DNA of 64,000 nt from Pollenia angustigena (GCA_930367215.1 OV884056.1:54560308-54624307); one strand, 5' to 3'. Positions 11,316 through 23,696 are shown, numbered from the stretch's first letter. Program-made: numbers and translations. The notes: generated from the letters alone by a model not told the origin.

Positions 11316-11541
11316 GCCATTTTCTGAGAATCGCACGATTTGAAATCGACAAACTCCAGATTAATTTTATGATGTTCTAAAGTTTGTTCGGTTTTGCTTG
11401 CGATCTTTAATAGTGTCCTTAAGCATACTTTTGTGGTTTAAAGTCGTTAACTTCGCAGGATCGCGATTTACAGTACACCTATTATGCAATGTCAAGTCAA
11501 AATCGCAAATGTTAAGCGTTTTGCGATTGTCAGAACTTGCC
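11316..11541. mobile_element. MITE with TTCTGA...GCGATTGTCAGAA ends, copy 1
   Basis: Aligns along its length with 61002-61239. Shared blocks include GCACGATTTGAAATCG at the left and AAGCGTTTTGCGATTGTCAG at the right, and the ends form an imperfect inverted repeat. No TSD was resolved. Confidence 0.6.
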
Positions 11542-11856
11542 CGTATACTTGCCAATTTCAAAAATTTGTATGAATACATTCGGCAATGGCCAACCGATAT
11601 ATTTTCACAGGCAGATGTAGAAAAAGATTTATAATTAATATGTTTATCTTGATGTAATATTTTCGCTTTTGTTTATTTTTATAATTCGCAATCTTAACAG
11701 ATATAAATTTAGCGAAATTTTCTTATTAAAAATACGGATTACTTTTCTTAACATTTTTGAGTTTATAAATGAATTTTCAAACGGATTATTCTTACGTTAA
11801 AACGCAAATTATATAATTAAAAGTTAAAGATTACTTGAATATTTGTGTATATTAAT

Positions 11857-12691
11857 CAGTGTTCGAAAATAAATCGTACATTATTTAGCGTTCTGCGCAC
11901 AGACCCAAGAACGATATCTATTTTTTAGTGATTGTGTAGACGAAAACAACCCTTAATACCGTTCGTAACTATTTTCAAGAAAGAGCCGAACATTATATAT
12001 TGTTCTGTTCTTCGTTAAAAAAACAGAACAATTGCAGTGATACTGTAGACAAACATTTTATTTGAATGTTCTATCATGATTCCTTTTTACATTAATAAAG
12101 AAATAAACAAACGAAACAATTTTAGCAACGACCGCACTACGAACAGCTTGTGTGTGAATTGCGTATATGTTTTATGTGTATAAAATTATTTTGCTTGCTT
12201 TTTGTTTTTTTTTCGTATGTGTATTTTGTTTTTGTAAATAATTTTGGTTTTTTTTTTCCAGCCAAAAGGGACGAACATTACCTGGACTTTACATGTGAAA
12301 GTACTTTCATGCAAGTAGAGTATACGTATTATCAACGAAAAACCGATGAAACAGCCGATTGGCAGAAAGTACCAAAATTGTGTGTGTGTGTGTTAGTGAA
12401 AAAGTGTTAGTATATTGCGACTTTCAAGAAATTTACTTTCACGTGTAAATGCTAGGTTAATGAGACGAACCGAACACAATGAAGTTTGTGAATTTAAAAA
12501 AAAACCCCCTAACAGAATTTAATGTTCTCATCTTTTGTTAAGTTTGATAAAACCAGTTTTATTTTTGTGTTCGAAAGATGACTAACAGGGAAACGTTATT
12601 TTTTAATGATTTTCTACCCAAACACTATTAGAGTTTGTGTTTTCCACAAGTTCGATAAGGTTCGATATTTAGTGTTTATTTTCGAATACTG
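11857..12691. mobile_element. hAT-type element, copy interrupted by a MITE
   Basis: Begins CAGTGTTCGAAAATAAA and ends with the inverse, TTTATTTTCGAATACTG. Flanks ATATTAAT and ATTTGAAT agree at 6 of 8. Most of its length matches the uninterrupted copy at 25489-26038, except for a 176-bp insertion at 12281-12456. Confidence 0.8.
12281..12456. mobile_element. TTA-flanked Harbinger-type MITE, short form
   Basis: Left CCTGGACTTTACATGTGAAA and right CACGTGTAAATGCTAGG are inverted, with TTA at 12278-12280 and 12457-12459. The related hAT copy at 25489-26038 reads GACGAACATTAACGAG at this point, an empty site with a single TTA. The ends match those of 4067-4585 and 52444-53021. Confidence 0.85.
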
Positions 12692-12996
12692 ATTTGAATA
12701 CATTGCAATACACTAAAGACACAATTTTGCTAATTAAACCACGAAAATTAAAAAAAAAATTTCGAAAAGGGCTCATCTCCTGCCACGATACCAAAAACTG
12801 TCGAGCAAAAAACTAAAATCTGTGTACAACTTTAATGAATCAAAAGTAAAAACAATAGCTTTCTTTATCTTGGCTAATGACAAATGAAGAACTGGAAGAA
12901 ATGGCAGTGTTTCTACTTTAACTGCAGTTTTTTAAACGCTGGTAATAAACAGATTCTCCATTAAATATTAATTAAAATAATTTCTGTTTTTACTAT
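12692..12996. other. Unassigned AT-rich stretch
   Basis: Nothing recognisable lies between the hAT and the Helitron. Confidence 0.45.
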
Positions 12997-14073
12997 TCTA
13001 TATATATAAAAGAAAGTCGTGTTAGTTACACCACTTATAACTCAAGAACGGCAGAACAGATTTGGCTGAAAATTGGTAGGGAGGTAGCTTAGAGCCAGGA
13101 GACGGACATAGAATACTTTTGCCCCGCCCACTTTTACGCCCACTTTTTTCGATTTACCTAAAATCAGAAAACGGCTCCATCGAGTTGACTAATTTTTCTT
13201 TCAAATCTTCGTATTAATCCATTTTAAGTTTTCATCGATAGAAAAATTTACCACGCCTACTTTTACGCCCACTTTTTCTATTAAGCGCATAAATTGAGAG
13301 CGGCTTGACCGATTTGGACGATTTTTTCTTTAAAATGATCGCCATGGTCCACCTTAGGGTTTTACGGAAAGAAAAATTTACCACGCCTACTTTTACGCCC
13401 ACTTTTTCTATTAAGCGCATAACTGGAGAACGACTTGACCGATTTGGACGATTTTGATTTGACTAATTTATCTTTCAAATGTTCGTATTAATCCATTTTA
13501 AGTTTTCATCGATAGAAAAATTTACCACGCCTACTTTTACGCCCACTTTTTCTATTAAGCGCATAACTGGAGAACGACTTGACCGATTTGGACGATTTTT
13601 TCTTCAAAATGATCGCCATGGTTTAACTTAGGTTTTTACGGAAATAAAATTTTGCCCCGCCCACTTTTACGCCCACTTTTTCCGATTTACCTAAAATCAA
13701 AAAACTGCTCCATCGATTTGACTAATTTTTCTTTTAACTGTTCGTATTAATTTATTTTACGTTTTCATCGAAAGAAAAAATTACCACGCCTACTTTTACG
13801 CCCACTTTTTCTATTAAGAGCATGATTTGAGAATGGCTTGACCGATTTGGACGATTTTTTCTTTAAAATTATCGCCATGGTCCAACTTATTCTTTTTTGA
13901 TTGAGCCCATATCCACACCATATGTAAGTTATTTTTTAAAAAAAATTTATGATAGGTATTCCATGGATTTTTATTTTAAAGGCCGTAAATTTCGTTAAAT
14001 GCTCAATTTAAATCGTGTGGTAATACAAAACTAATGTTTACTTAGGGCCAGCAACGTAGACCGGGTCAGCTAG
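12997..14073 (+). mobile_element. Helitron (non-autonomous)
   Basis: Begins TCTATATATATAAAAGAAAG and ends GGGTCAGCTAG followed by T, the TC...CTRR form of Helitrons. No Rep/helicase frame is present. The interior is a tandem array (13106-13880). A relative lies at 35772-36612. Confidence 0.75.
13106..13880. repeat. Alternating two-type minisatellite inside the Helitron
   Basis: Two about 130-bp modules alternate. One has GCCCCGCCCACTTTTACGCC then GATTTACCTAAAATC; the other has CCACGCCTACTTTTACGCCC then CTATTAAGCGCATAA. Successive CCACGCCTAC blocks sit near 13251, 13381, 13525 and 13788. The same modules recur at 35960-36560. Confidence 0.8.
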
Positions 14074-14396
14074 TTATAACATAAACAGAGTCTTATTATT
14101 TTAGGAAATTTGCTTCAAAAAGTCTACTTGTTTATTCGGGTTTTTGTGTCTCCAAACCACTTTGTATTTTTTTTTCTACCTGAGCCCTTTTTGAAATTAA
14201 TAATTCAATTCAAAACGTTTTAACATGGTGGTCCGTCTTAAATTAAGGCTTTCTATCTATGTTTGTATGTGTCATACATACCCCTGTAGTTCATGTGGCT
14301 GTCTCTGAGCTGGTTATAATACTAGCCCCTTTATGACACAACCAGTCCGAATGCATCAATTTGGATAGTTTTATAACCAGTCAACAGTGTATAGTA
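14074..14396. other. Unassigned stretch
   Basis: No paired ends or coding motifs were seen between the Helitron and the next hAT. Confidence 0.4.
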
Positions 14397-14404
14397 CTGC
14401 CACT

Positions 14405-15116
14405 TAGTGCTGGGAAACTATCGATATTATCAATAGTCTTAAAATATCGATAGGAAAAATATAAATATCCATATTTTTATTATTTAAAATACAGCTTTGA
14501 AGACATCTAACAGCAGCTATACACACACAGTTTTTTGCCGCAAATTTTGACTTGCTATTATTAATTCGCGCTGAATTACAGCAATGAATACAAACAACAA
14601 GAATGGCAAGTGGTATGGATTGCTTAGCATTGCTTTTTACTTAAGGCCTTTAAGTCGAAATTTTTACATGTTTATATAGGGACTGAAATGTCAAATATTT
14701 TTGTAATGTTGTAAAAAAAAAATGCAAATCCAAATTCAGTTGCCAGTATAAGACAAAACAATGAACGACCATTAGAGGATAAGTCCGCTAGATTGATTAC
14801 CTTTTTGGGTTTAGAATTTAGAAAATTTTTTAAAGTTGCAATGGAATTTTTTATAGTTCCTGTTACTTCGATTCCTTCAGAAAGGTACTTATCAATTTTT
14901 AAAAAACTGCCATCTAAAATAACGGGCGTATATAAATACGTCGCATACATTCAATAAAGGGATGTAAACAACGGACTGTAGCCTTATAAAAAATAATTAA
15001 AGTTTTCCTGCACAAGTACAAACATTCAGTCGATAGTAAAATCGATATATCGATAGTGAAATCTGAACTATCGATAAATATCGATAGTAGAAAATATCGA
15101 TAGTATCCCAGCACTA
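14405..15116. mobile_element. hAT-type element, copy 2 of the TAGTGCTGGG family
   Basis: Starts TAGTGCTGGGAAACTATCGA and ends ATCCCAGCACTA, flanked by the identical 8-bp TSD CTGCCACT (14397-14404, 15117-15124). This is the uninterrupted reference for copy 1 at 9153-11090. A 92-codon minus-strand frame (14672-14950) may be a decayed transposase remnant, but no domain is recognisable. Confidence 0.9.
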
Positions 15117-15124
15117 CTGCCACT

Positions 15125-16846
15125 TTTGGGGTAAATTGTCACGAAAAAACTACAGGTACTGGCAATAACAGCTTTACATTAACTCGACGTTTTTGTTCTT
15201 TTAGCATTAAACTTTTATTTGATATTTAGTATAACATTTCACCTTATTTAAACATTAAATACCTATAATATTTTATTTTTAATGAAACTCGAAAAAACTT
15301 AAACAGCAATAAAAAATGATAGACAGTTGCGGCGGATGTATTTAAAACGTTTGAAACTAGCATTTTAACTAAATTTAGTAATGTCAAAAACAACAACAAC
15401 AACAACAAAATAACAATGTAAACATTTTAAGACACATAAATAATTTTTATAACTTTTATTTTCATTAACAAAAAGAAAAAAAAAATGTTATATACATACT
15501 TTCTTTTAGTTGTAAATTTATTATTTTCTGAGTTTTATAAAAAGGTTTTCTACTTAAAAGTTTAAACTTTCTTAACAAAAATGTTTGTTTTCTTTGTAAG
15601 TTAAATGTCAGAGAGTAGTAGAGTAAATTTGCTTTACTACTGTCAAAGTTTTGTTTACAATTTAAAGAAAATTTTTTTTTATTAATGTCCATATACTGCA
15701 TAAATTTCCTATGGGAAGTCACGTCATCATTATCTTTTACATTCTTCTTTCTACTTGGCAACAAAACAACGAACAAACAACAACAACATCATCATTTATT
15801 TAAAATAAAAAATAAAAAAAAACAATGTTTATACTTTTGTACATTCTTTAAGGTAAAAAGGGTTACTGTAATTAAAGCTTCGCTTTAGGTCAGTATAAAT
15901 ATAGACAGTAATGTAAACAATCAACAATCTATCTCTTTCTCTTTTCCTTTATATTTAATAAAACAAAAACAAAGAAATATTGCTTCGCCATAGGAGCCCT
16001 ACTGCCAGTAACAGTTAATGCAAAAAAAAACAAAACTAGCAACAACAGCAACAACATTTTTAATGTAAACGCATATTAAAATGCAATGTAAACATTGAAA
16101 TTGTTACACACACACATATGCATACGTAAATATTTTGTAAGCCATCATTTACTCTGCATTTAAGTATGGATGTGTCTTCTATTTACGGGTTTTCTTTCAA
16201 AACAAAACACTCATCATTAATAATGAAAAAACAATTTTTTTATTGTTTGTTGTTATCAAGCGAAAGTGTTAAATTTGTTAAAGTTTTGAGGTTAGAAATA
16301 ATAAAAAGATATGAGAATTAAAAAAAAAAAAAATAAATGATTAAACTTTAAATAAATTACATATGTACCTATGTATGTATGTTTGTTTGTATATAAGTAT
16401 GTATATTAGATATAGGATAGTTAGTATACGACTAATTTTGTGAGGTTTGGAAAAAATTCCGAGGGTATGACCAGGCGAAGTAGACGCTAATTGAGCTCAA
16501 AGTAGGAGCAAAAAGAAAAGAAAAATTGACAAAAAAAACTGCTGCAGCCTCTCCTAGCGGGGTAAAATGTAGGACCGACCCCCCTTAATTTTTCCTTCCC
16601 GACATTTTTCACGAACATACTTATCAACTATCACCATTTTTTAAGAAAGCTCCCAAATCAAGTTTAAAATTTTATGAACTTGTGAACTAGAAATCTTTTT
16701 CCATCAAAAATGCGACGATTCGGCCCCAGTAAGGTAACTAATACGATCTAAAGCTCATCTACGGGCTCGTTCAACGTTCTTAAGGAAATATGGACCGATG
16801 ACGCCACCAGCCCAATATCCACACCGACCATTGAATTTTTCGGAAT
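15125..16846. other. Unassigned stretch with one dispersed-repeat unit
   Basis: Contains (AAC)n-type triplets near 15390, GTAT/GTTT repeats near 16370, and at about 16555-16700 one unit related to the array at 55010-55490 (shared GACCGACCCC and CAACATTT-like blocks). Short open frames are not recognisable. Confidence 0.4.
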
Positions 16847-16854
16847 GCATTGGA

Positions 16855-17864
16855 CCAAGGCGAATTCAACTCTAGGTGGTGTCGATACCACAACAAAACA
16901 AAAAACAAAATAAACAACTTATGGTTTTTTTACATTGCTTTGTTTGTGTTTACGGTTCGAAATATCGAACCCCAACAAACACGGAGGTTTGATTTCAAAT
17001 TGAAAATGATTTGAAATCAAACGTTTTCTCAAACAACAAACGTTTGATAATGATTTGAAAATCATTTGAAAATCATAGCGTTCTCAACAAAAAGGGGAAA
17101 TTATTTTCAAATTGAAAAATGCTTTTATTTTCAGCTTGCTTTCAAACGTAATTCTCAAATGTTTTTCAAATGTGGATTATAATACAATGTGGGATGTAAA
17201 TAAAAATATTTTATTTTTTTTTTATTAAAATTTTAATATTTATGTAAATAAACTGTGAGATAAACATTCGGCACCATAGCTTTAAGGTGAAATATTGTTC
17301 TTTCCGTCCTCTAATTCTTGCAAAGACGACATTTGCTACCTTTTATTTTGAGGATTGTAGCTCCGCGATCGTTCAACAAATTTTCTTCACTTTCCCGTTT
17401 TATTTTCCTTTTTTTTTTATTCTTTCTTAATCATTGGAATGACTCACAAAAAAATTTTAATTTTCACAAGAAATAAACTGTTTACTTTATTTAAAATTTA
17501 TTTTTAATAGTAAAACACATTTAACCACAAAGTAAAAAATGTAACTTTAATCGCCATTTTTAATGCTTTTTTCGATTAAGTGATGCCAAGTTTATTTTTG
17601 ATTTATATTTAACATTTGAAAAACATTTGACATCAAATTGATAAAACATTTGATATCAAATGTTTATTTTCAAATTATTATCAACTTGAATTTAAATGTT
17701 AAATCAAACAATTGAAAAACGTTTGAGAATTGTGTTTGATGTCAAATGATAAAGTCATTTCATATCAAAGGTTTGACTTCGTGTTTGTTGGGACGTTCCT
17801 AACAAAACACTAACATATCAAAACAAATTGGTTTGAAATGTCAAATCAGATGGCGTTTCGCCTT
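16855..17864. mobile_element. MITE with AAGGCGAA ends, interrupted
   Basis: CCAAGGCGAATTC at the left and TTTCGCCTT at the right are inverted. The direct repeat GCATTGGA flanks at 16847-16854 and 17865-17872. Removing the nested 16971-17792 element leaves about 190 bp. The left-end sequence recurs at about 44245 (CCAAGGCGAATTCACG). Confidence 0.65.
16971..17792. mobile_element. Inverted-repeat element with CCCAACAAACACG ends
   Basis: Starts CCCAACAAACACGGAGGTTT and ends with the inverse CGTGTTTGTTGGG. The arms hold many TTTGA/TCAAA repeats in both orientations. No clear TSD was seen and there is no coding region. It sits inside the 16855-17864 MITE. Confidence 0.65.
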
Positions 17865-18199
17865 GCATTGGAAGTATGTAAATAAATGGTTCTCAGGTGG
17901 ACTAGCATTATCTCAAGTTTTAAAATTTTGGTTGTTAACATACACCCAGCGCAAAAGTCTGCGTAGAAGCCTTTGATATTATTTTTAGAATTTTAAAACT
18001 AAAAACATTTTGTGTAGATTGTAAAAAATACCATTTTATTTATTCATAAGGATTATTTTTAAAAATATTTGTACTTATTTTTAAAAAAATCTACAACAAT
18101 AGTTCAAAACTATAAAGAAAACTAAAAGCCTATTCAAAATGGCATATGCAAAGAATTTTTGTAACGGTTATTGTTTTAAATTTTTAAGTAGGAAAAAAA

Positions 18200-18725
18200 T
18201 TAATATGAAGTTGGATATCCTTTTCGTTGGAGAACCTCCGCCAAACGTTTTGGCATAGAATCAACTAGCTTTGACGTTTCTTGAACGGAAATTTTGTTCC
18301 ATTCTTTAACCATCACATTTCTTAATGTTTCTTTGGAAGAAATTTTGTGCTGCCAAATACGGCGTTTCAATCAATCCCATAAATGTTCTATAGGATTTAG
18401 GTCTGGAGACTGCGGTGGTGTTTTGAGCTGTTGTGGGACATTGCATAGTAGCCATAGCTTCGTATTATGAGCCGTATGCTTTGGGATGTTGTCTTGTTGA
18501 AACATGAATTCGTTTCCCAAGTTCAATTTTCTTACGCTTGGCTGCAAATTTTCTTTCAATATGTCAAGATATACTTTAGTTTCCATGGTAGAATAATAAA
18601 AACCAAATTTCCCACTCCTTGGTAAGATATACATCCCCATAGCATACAACCGCCTCCGCAATGTTTTGCAGTCGCATTTAAATTCTTAGAATCAAGCGCA
18701 TTTCCTGTTTGTTTTCAGACAAGCT
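18200..18725 (-). pseudogene. Tc1 transposase (DD34E), 5'-truncated and frameshifted
   Basis: On the minus strand, starting upstream near a KQTGNALD block, the frame reads through GGGCMLWGC and then shifts near 18600. It continues with METKVYLDILKENL, QQDNIPKHTA (second catalytic Asp) and SPDLNPIEHLWD (Glu, 34 residues later). One in-frame TGA follows at about 18373, after which the normal C-terminus runs to a TAA at 18200. The N-terminal half is replaced by an unrelated mariner fragment on the other strand. A likely element end with ACACCCAGCGCAAAAGT lies at about 17941. Confidence 0.85.
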
Positions 18726-18739
18726 GTTTGCCCTTGACA

Positions 18740-19150
18740 GTGTATGGCGAGCGCTATCGAGCCTTGGTGACTGAATTTTTGTTTCCAAAAGCTAAATATT
18801 AACAGCATTTTGTTAAAACAAGACAACGAAAATTTCCATACAACAGTCCTCAACATTCGATTAATTACAAAATCAATTTGGTGTCAACTTTATATCCGGA
18901 AGTGATCCTGTTCACTGGCCTCCTCGTTCTTGCGATTTAACGCCTCTAGATTACTTTTTATTGGGCTATGTTAAGTCAATGGCGTATGCCGACAAACCAG
19001 TAACTCTTGAATCATTGGAAGTCAATATTCAAGTCACCATTGACGCCATACGGCCAGATTTAATGGAAAAATTAGTCAAAAATTTGACTGATCGAATGAA
19101 CCATGGAACTCGTAGCCATGACGGATATATGCCGAGAATTACATTTTAAA
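18740..19150 (+). pseudogene. DD41D-type mariner transposase, 3' part
   Basis: A decayed GERYRAL segment near 18745 is followed, after scrambled frames, by an open stretch (about 18880-19149) containing WPPRSCDLTPLDYF with the third catalytic Asp and a normal C-terminus. It shares this motif with the better copy at 50594-53657. A terminus-like AAAAAAACACCCTATA lies near 19187 and another (AAAAAAACACCCTGTA) near 19432, so two ends of this family may be juxtaposed. It directly abuts the truncated Tc1 gene on the opposite strand. Confidence 0.8.
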
Positions 19151-19457
19151 AATATGTTATCGACCAGATTATATTCAAAAATACAGCTAAAAAAACACCC
19201 TATAGATACGTGAAAACGCCATAAAAAACTTGCAAAATTTGTTAGTTTTGGAATTCAATCAAAATTCAAAAGTGGAGTATTCAAAAACAAAACGCTTGAA
19301 AAAGTGGTCCAAAATTATTCCAAAAATCATTTTAAAGCACAAATTTCGAAAAGCAACCTTCAAATAAATTGAATATTTTGTTTTAATTTTGAAACAATAA
19401 AGAAAAAAAATCTCAAGTGTTGTTAAACCTTAAAAAAACACCCTGTACTTTCAACAG

Positions 19458-19685
19458 GGGTCTAATCTCACCGCATTCGATACTATCGTATAAACTATCG
19501 AATGTTTTTGCATACGACAGACACTGACGTATCGAATGAAAACTCGATAAATGTAATGTCGAGTTACTCGATATCGAATGCTATTATTTCAAATTAAATA
19601 CATTTTATTCGATATCGAGTTTCATGATACCAAAATAAATAATTTCGATCAATTTTGCTCGATATTGTATGCGGTGATTAGACCC
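19458..19685. mobile_element. MITE with GGGTCTAATC ends, copy A
   Basis: GGGTCTAATCTCACCGCATT at the left and ATGCGGTGATTAGACCC at the right are inverted. CAG flanks on both sides (19455-19457, 19686-19688). The interior holds repeated ATATCGAG and ATCGAATG motifs. Copy B is at 56452-56642. Confidence 0.75.
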
Positions 19686-19688
19686 CAG

Positions 19689-20386
19689 TATTCAATTGAA
19701 AAAATTATTTTGACCTTTTTTTTTGTTAAAAGGAACTTGTCTGAATTTAATTCAAAAAAATCATAGACATCGTATTTTTATTGGCGATGCATCGATGAAT
19801 TTTAATAACAAAAAGAAACCGTTACTATTGATTGTTTTTTATTTACATTTGAGTTAAAACTTAAAAAACTCATTGAGGTGTAAAATTTTAATTACTACTT
19901 TTTAGTTGATTTAGTTTTTTTTTTTTTGTGTTAAATTAAAAAGTAAACTAAAAGTCTTTAAACTTTCTTTTTTTAAAGTTTTCTCAAGAAGATACAAATA
20001 TAATTCAATAACATTTCATCTCGTATTTTATTTCTCTTATGTTTTATTCTTATTTCTTAAAATTTTTCTTTTTGCAATGTATAATTATTTTTTTATTTTG
20101 CTGTTTTTCTATTAAAGACAAATCCAAAAGATAAGTATGATTACTTAACTTAACTGTTTATTTAAATTTATTTTAAAAAATAGTACAAAAAGGTGGTTAT
20201 GAAGACTTCAAGTAGGACGGCCTCAAACCTTCAAAATGTTTTAGCTTAAATATATAAACAAAGGTCAAAAGGTCAAACTTCGATACATGAAGGTTTTAAG
20301 TTAATAAAGTTACCGGAGAGCTTTTCACCACAAGTTATTTTTGTCAGGGTAGACTTCACTAAAAATTCCTTAAGCTTTTTCCTTTA
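19689..20386. other. Unassigned AT-rich stretch
   Basis: Nothing recognisable apart from homopolymer runs. Confidence 0.4.
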
Positions 20387-20388
20387 TA

Positions 20389-20664
20389 CCCTCTTTTCAC
20401 ACTTGCCAAGATCTAACATCTACCATTAGTTTGCGAAGATGTTGAAATTTTCCCATAAGAAATACAAAAAGCTAAAAATCAACATCTTTACAAGATGTTC
20501 TTCCTATCTTATTGTATTCTTTTCTACATCTTTCGATTTTTAAATGGCAAAAAATTCTATCAATATTATGGCATTTGTTTTGAAAGCAGCGTTGCCATTT
20601 GTCAGGTCTATTTTTGGATTTTTTTTTTATATTATTTAACAAAATGAATTCCAAAAACATTTTG

Positions 20665-20700
<36 letters not shown>

Positions 20701-20856
20701 TGTAGAAAAAAAAAAGTATTAATAATAGTTTTTTTTTTAGAAATGGTGAAATTTTTGATTGATAGTATATGTTAGATGTTTCATGTCTGAATACATTTTT
20801 CAAATTTCCAACATCTTCCACGCGTTTCTCCGAAATATATGCAAGTGTACAAAGGG
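20389..20856. mobile_element. TA-flanked inverted-repeat element
   Basis: CCCTCTTTTCACACTTGC at the left pairs with GCAAGTGTACAAAGGG at the right, with TA at 20387-20388 and 20857-20858. Internal AACATCT motifs occur in both orientations, and a run of about 27 T is near 20670. Confidence 0.55.
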
Positions 20857-20858
20857 TA

Positions 20859-23696
20859 TCAGTAGTGGTCAAGTCATGGTATTGTTCTTTTCAATTTTCC
20901 ATTTCTGGATATTCAGTGCTTTGCAAAGGCATATTTTTGCCTCTCGGTTCTAACTTCAGACTGCTCAAAAATTTTAATTAATTTAAGAATTTTATTAAAC
21001 CGCCACATCTTTTGTGAATACATAAAATCAAAAGTTGTTTACAGATTTTAATCATTTATAGCTTGTTTTGTTTGCAATGTTGTTTTTTATATGTCTGCAT
21101 AAAATTAGAAGCATAGCTGCATTTTTCAATTTTTTATGAATTTTTAAAAACAAAAATTCCGAAATTTTAATAAAAAAAATTATTTTTTTTCCAGAAAAAA
21201 AATTATGTTTCTAAAACGACTGCGCATATAAGAAAAACGTTTTACCTTTCTTAAAGTAAATTTTATTGCGTAATTTCGGTTTTTTTTTTAGTTTTTCAAT
21301 AAGCTAAAGCGTTTTTGAGTTGCGCGAACATATGTTAATCTATCTATACAATATATAATTTCTTAGTATGTCAGGATGTTTGCATGTATGTCCTATTCTT
21401 TCCGCTACTTTCTGAAACCATCTGATGACATAGGAAGCTGAAATTTGGCACACTTGAAGTACTTTCTCTGCGGTAGATCGTAACGAAGCCATATTTTTGA
21501 TTTTCGGCTTTTCAACTAGTATAACTATAAAGATCTGATAGAAAAGATGTTTTTTATATAATATGGGGAACTTTGGGCCCCACCCGGCACGGCTAGGCAC
21601 CGTCGGATTGACCTGAAAAATGAGATCATGATTTCTTACACCAAACCTCATATTTTAAGCAGCGCAAACAATTTAAATTTAAAAAAAAAAATCCCATACA
21701 AGATGCGACCAGTCTAATATGTATGCTAAAAATTTATACATGCTAAAATACAAATTTATTTATTGTAAATCTATAATAAAAATATTAAATTATTAAAATT
21801 TTTTACATACCCAAAATACTTTTTTATCACCATTTCAGCATTTTTGATTCCCATCACTGAGTGTTTTGTTTTATGTATACTATTGCTTTTTGTTTATGTA
21901 TGGGAAAACATATGACACGTTTTTAAACGTTCTATAAGTGCACCAACGTGCTTACATTACGGGTACAGCAACGTTCGCCTAACTGAGCCTTTAATTGTCA
22001 TAAGGACGAACGAAGCCTATTGAAAATGTTGAGAATCGCCACATAATTTTACATTGCCATTTTACAAACTTCTTTCCGGAATAGTCTTCCTGCTCCTAAA
22101 CATTCGTATTATGTTCGTATTAAGATTAAATTTAGCTCAAAAATATTTTTTGCAACGTAAAGCTAATTTTTTTTTTAAATCGGTGCATATATTACTGTAA
22201 CTCCCATACAAGTACAACTTCAGAAAATAGCTTTTAATAGCTTCCTTATAAATGTTGGTATTGACGACAGTAACTTTGTCGATACTACTTACTATGCCGT
22301 TTCAAAATACTGTGAAAGGAAATAGCGGTGAACATAGGTCCTATATTAACCCCCCTCCCTAAAATCACTAACAGACAAATAACATTCGGCACAAATAACT
22401 TTAACGTGAATCATAGCCTCATAACATAATTTTGTTTACGCGGATCCATTATTGCCCATTGGTCGGTCCCAAATAGGGTACACTCTCAAAAATGTTGCTC
22501 CTTTTTCTGTGCGGTGGGGTATTATATAGTCGGGCTTGACCGCTTATACTTTTTTACTTGTTTTTGTTGAATTTCTGTTTCCAAGCAATTTTTTGTTTAT
22601 GTTTTTTTCTATCTGTTTAAAATCTTTGCTTAAGTTTTATATTTCCTCATAATTCTTTTGCTAACTTATTTCTTTGCAAGCAATTTGTAAATGCTTAAAT
22701 CTTTTAAGTTATAATCAAATGGCTTCTGAAACGTTGTTTCTATTTCTTATTCATTTTATCTGACTTTTTCTTCTACGAGTTTCTTCATGATTTATATATA
22801 TATAAAAAAAATGTACCTCAAAAAAATCTAAAATTAAGTTAAATAAAAATAAATTAAGTTTAAAGTCATTAATTCTATTTTAAGTATCATTTTAAGAGCG
22901 ATTAATGCAACCAGTAGTAAAAATAGTACCAAATAGTTTATTACCTTAAATTTCTTTGTTTAACACTAAAATATTTAGTTAATTTTTGCAATTTAAATTT
23001 TTTCTTAGTTTTTTATATTGTTTAAAAAATTTTTTAATGTATTTTTCTTTTTATTTCTTTCTTTCATTTTAGGTAAGTTTTCTTTTTCCAACTGGCTTTT
23101 AAATTTGTGACGTATGTAAATTGTTGTAATTTAACTCATACAGTAAGTTGAATAATTTCTTGCAAATTTGTTTCCACAATAATTATTTGAAAAATCTTAC
23201 TAATTACTATAAATATTGCAATTTTTTAAACTTTTCTTTGTTTATTAATGAGAAAATTCAGTTTTTATAAAATAAATTATTGACATTTCTAGATAAAAGA
23301 AAGTTTACATGATTTAAAGAAAAGGGTAGGGGAAAATATGTTCCACAACCATTTTGAAATATTTTTTCTAATTTTCATAAAATTGTAACATTAATTCTAT
23401 AAGTTTTACGAACAATTTCATAAAGTTCAGTTAAAACTAACTTTTACTTTAACTTCCAGTTAACAATATCTAGCCCCTAAAGCAGTGGTAACCAAGTCCC
23501 GAACTAACCAAGCCCCGAACGCACGAACACAAAGATATTATGTACTTGTGTGCGGTCGCAGAGATTCATGATAGTCTGAAACGAACAAAGTTGTTGTTTA
23601 TATGTGAATTGCCGACCGTGTCTGTGTGAAAAATACGATTATTGACTGACTCGCGAGCCTATGGAGTGGCTATCACTGCCCTAAAGCAAAAACAGC
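20859..23696. other. Unassigned stretch
   Basis: No gene was supported. A GC-rich patch lies near 21570-21610 (GGGCCCCACCCGGCACGGCT). At about 22500-22560 there is a block with GGGGTATTATATAGTCGGG, a dispersed motif I associate with calyptrate flies. A 103-codon minus-strand frame at 21340-21651 has no recognisable domain. Confidence 0.4.

Noticed and set aside
14672..14950. 92-codon minus-strand frame in the 14.4-kb hAT as a transposase C-terminus
   Set aside because: The conserved ERxFS-type block is not found in any frame, so it cannot be called.
21340..21651. 103-codon minus-strand frame
   Set aside because: No recognisable domain; part of it covers a GC-rich patch of unknown origin.
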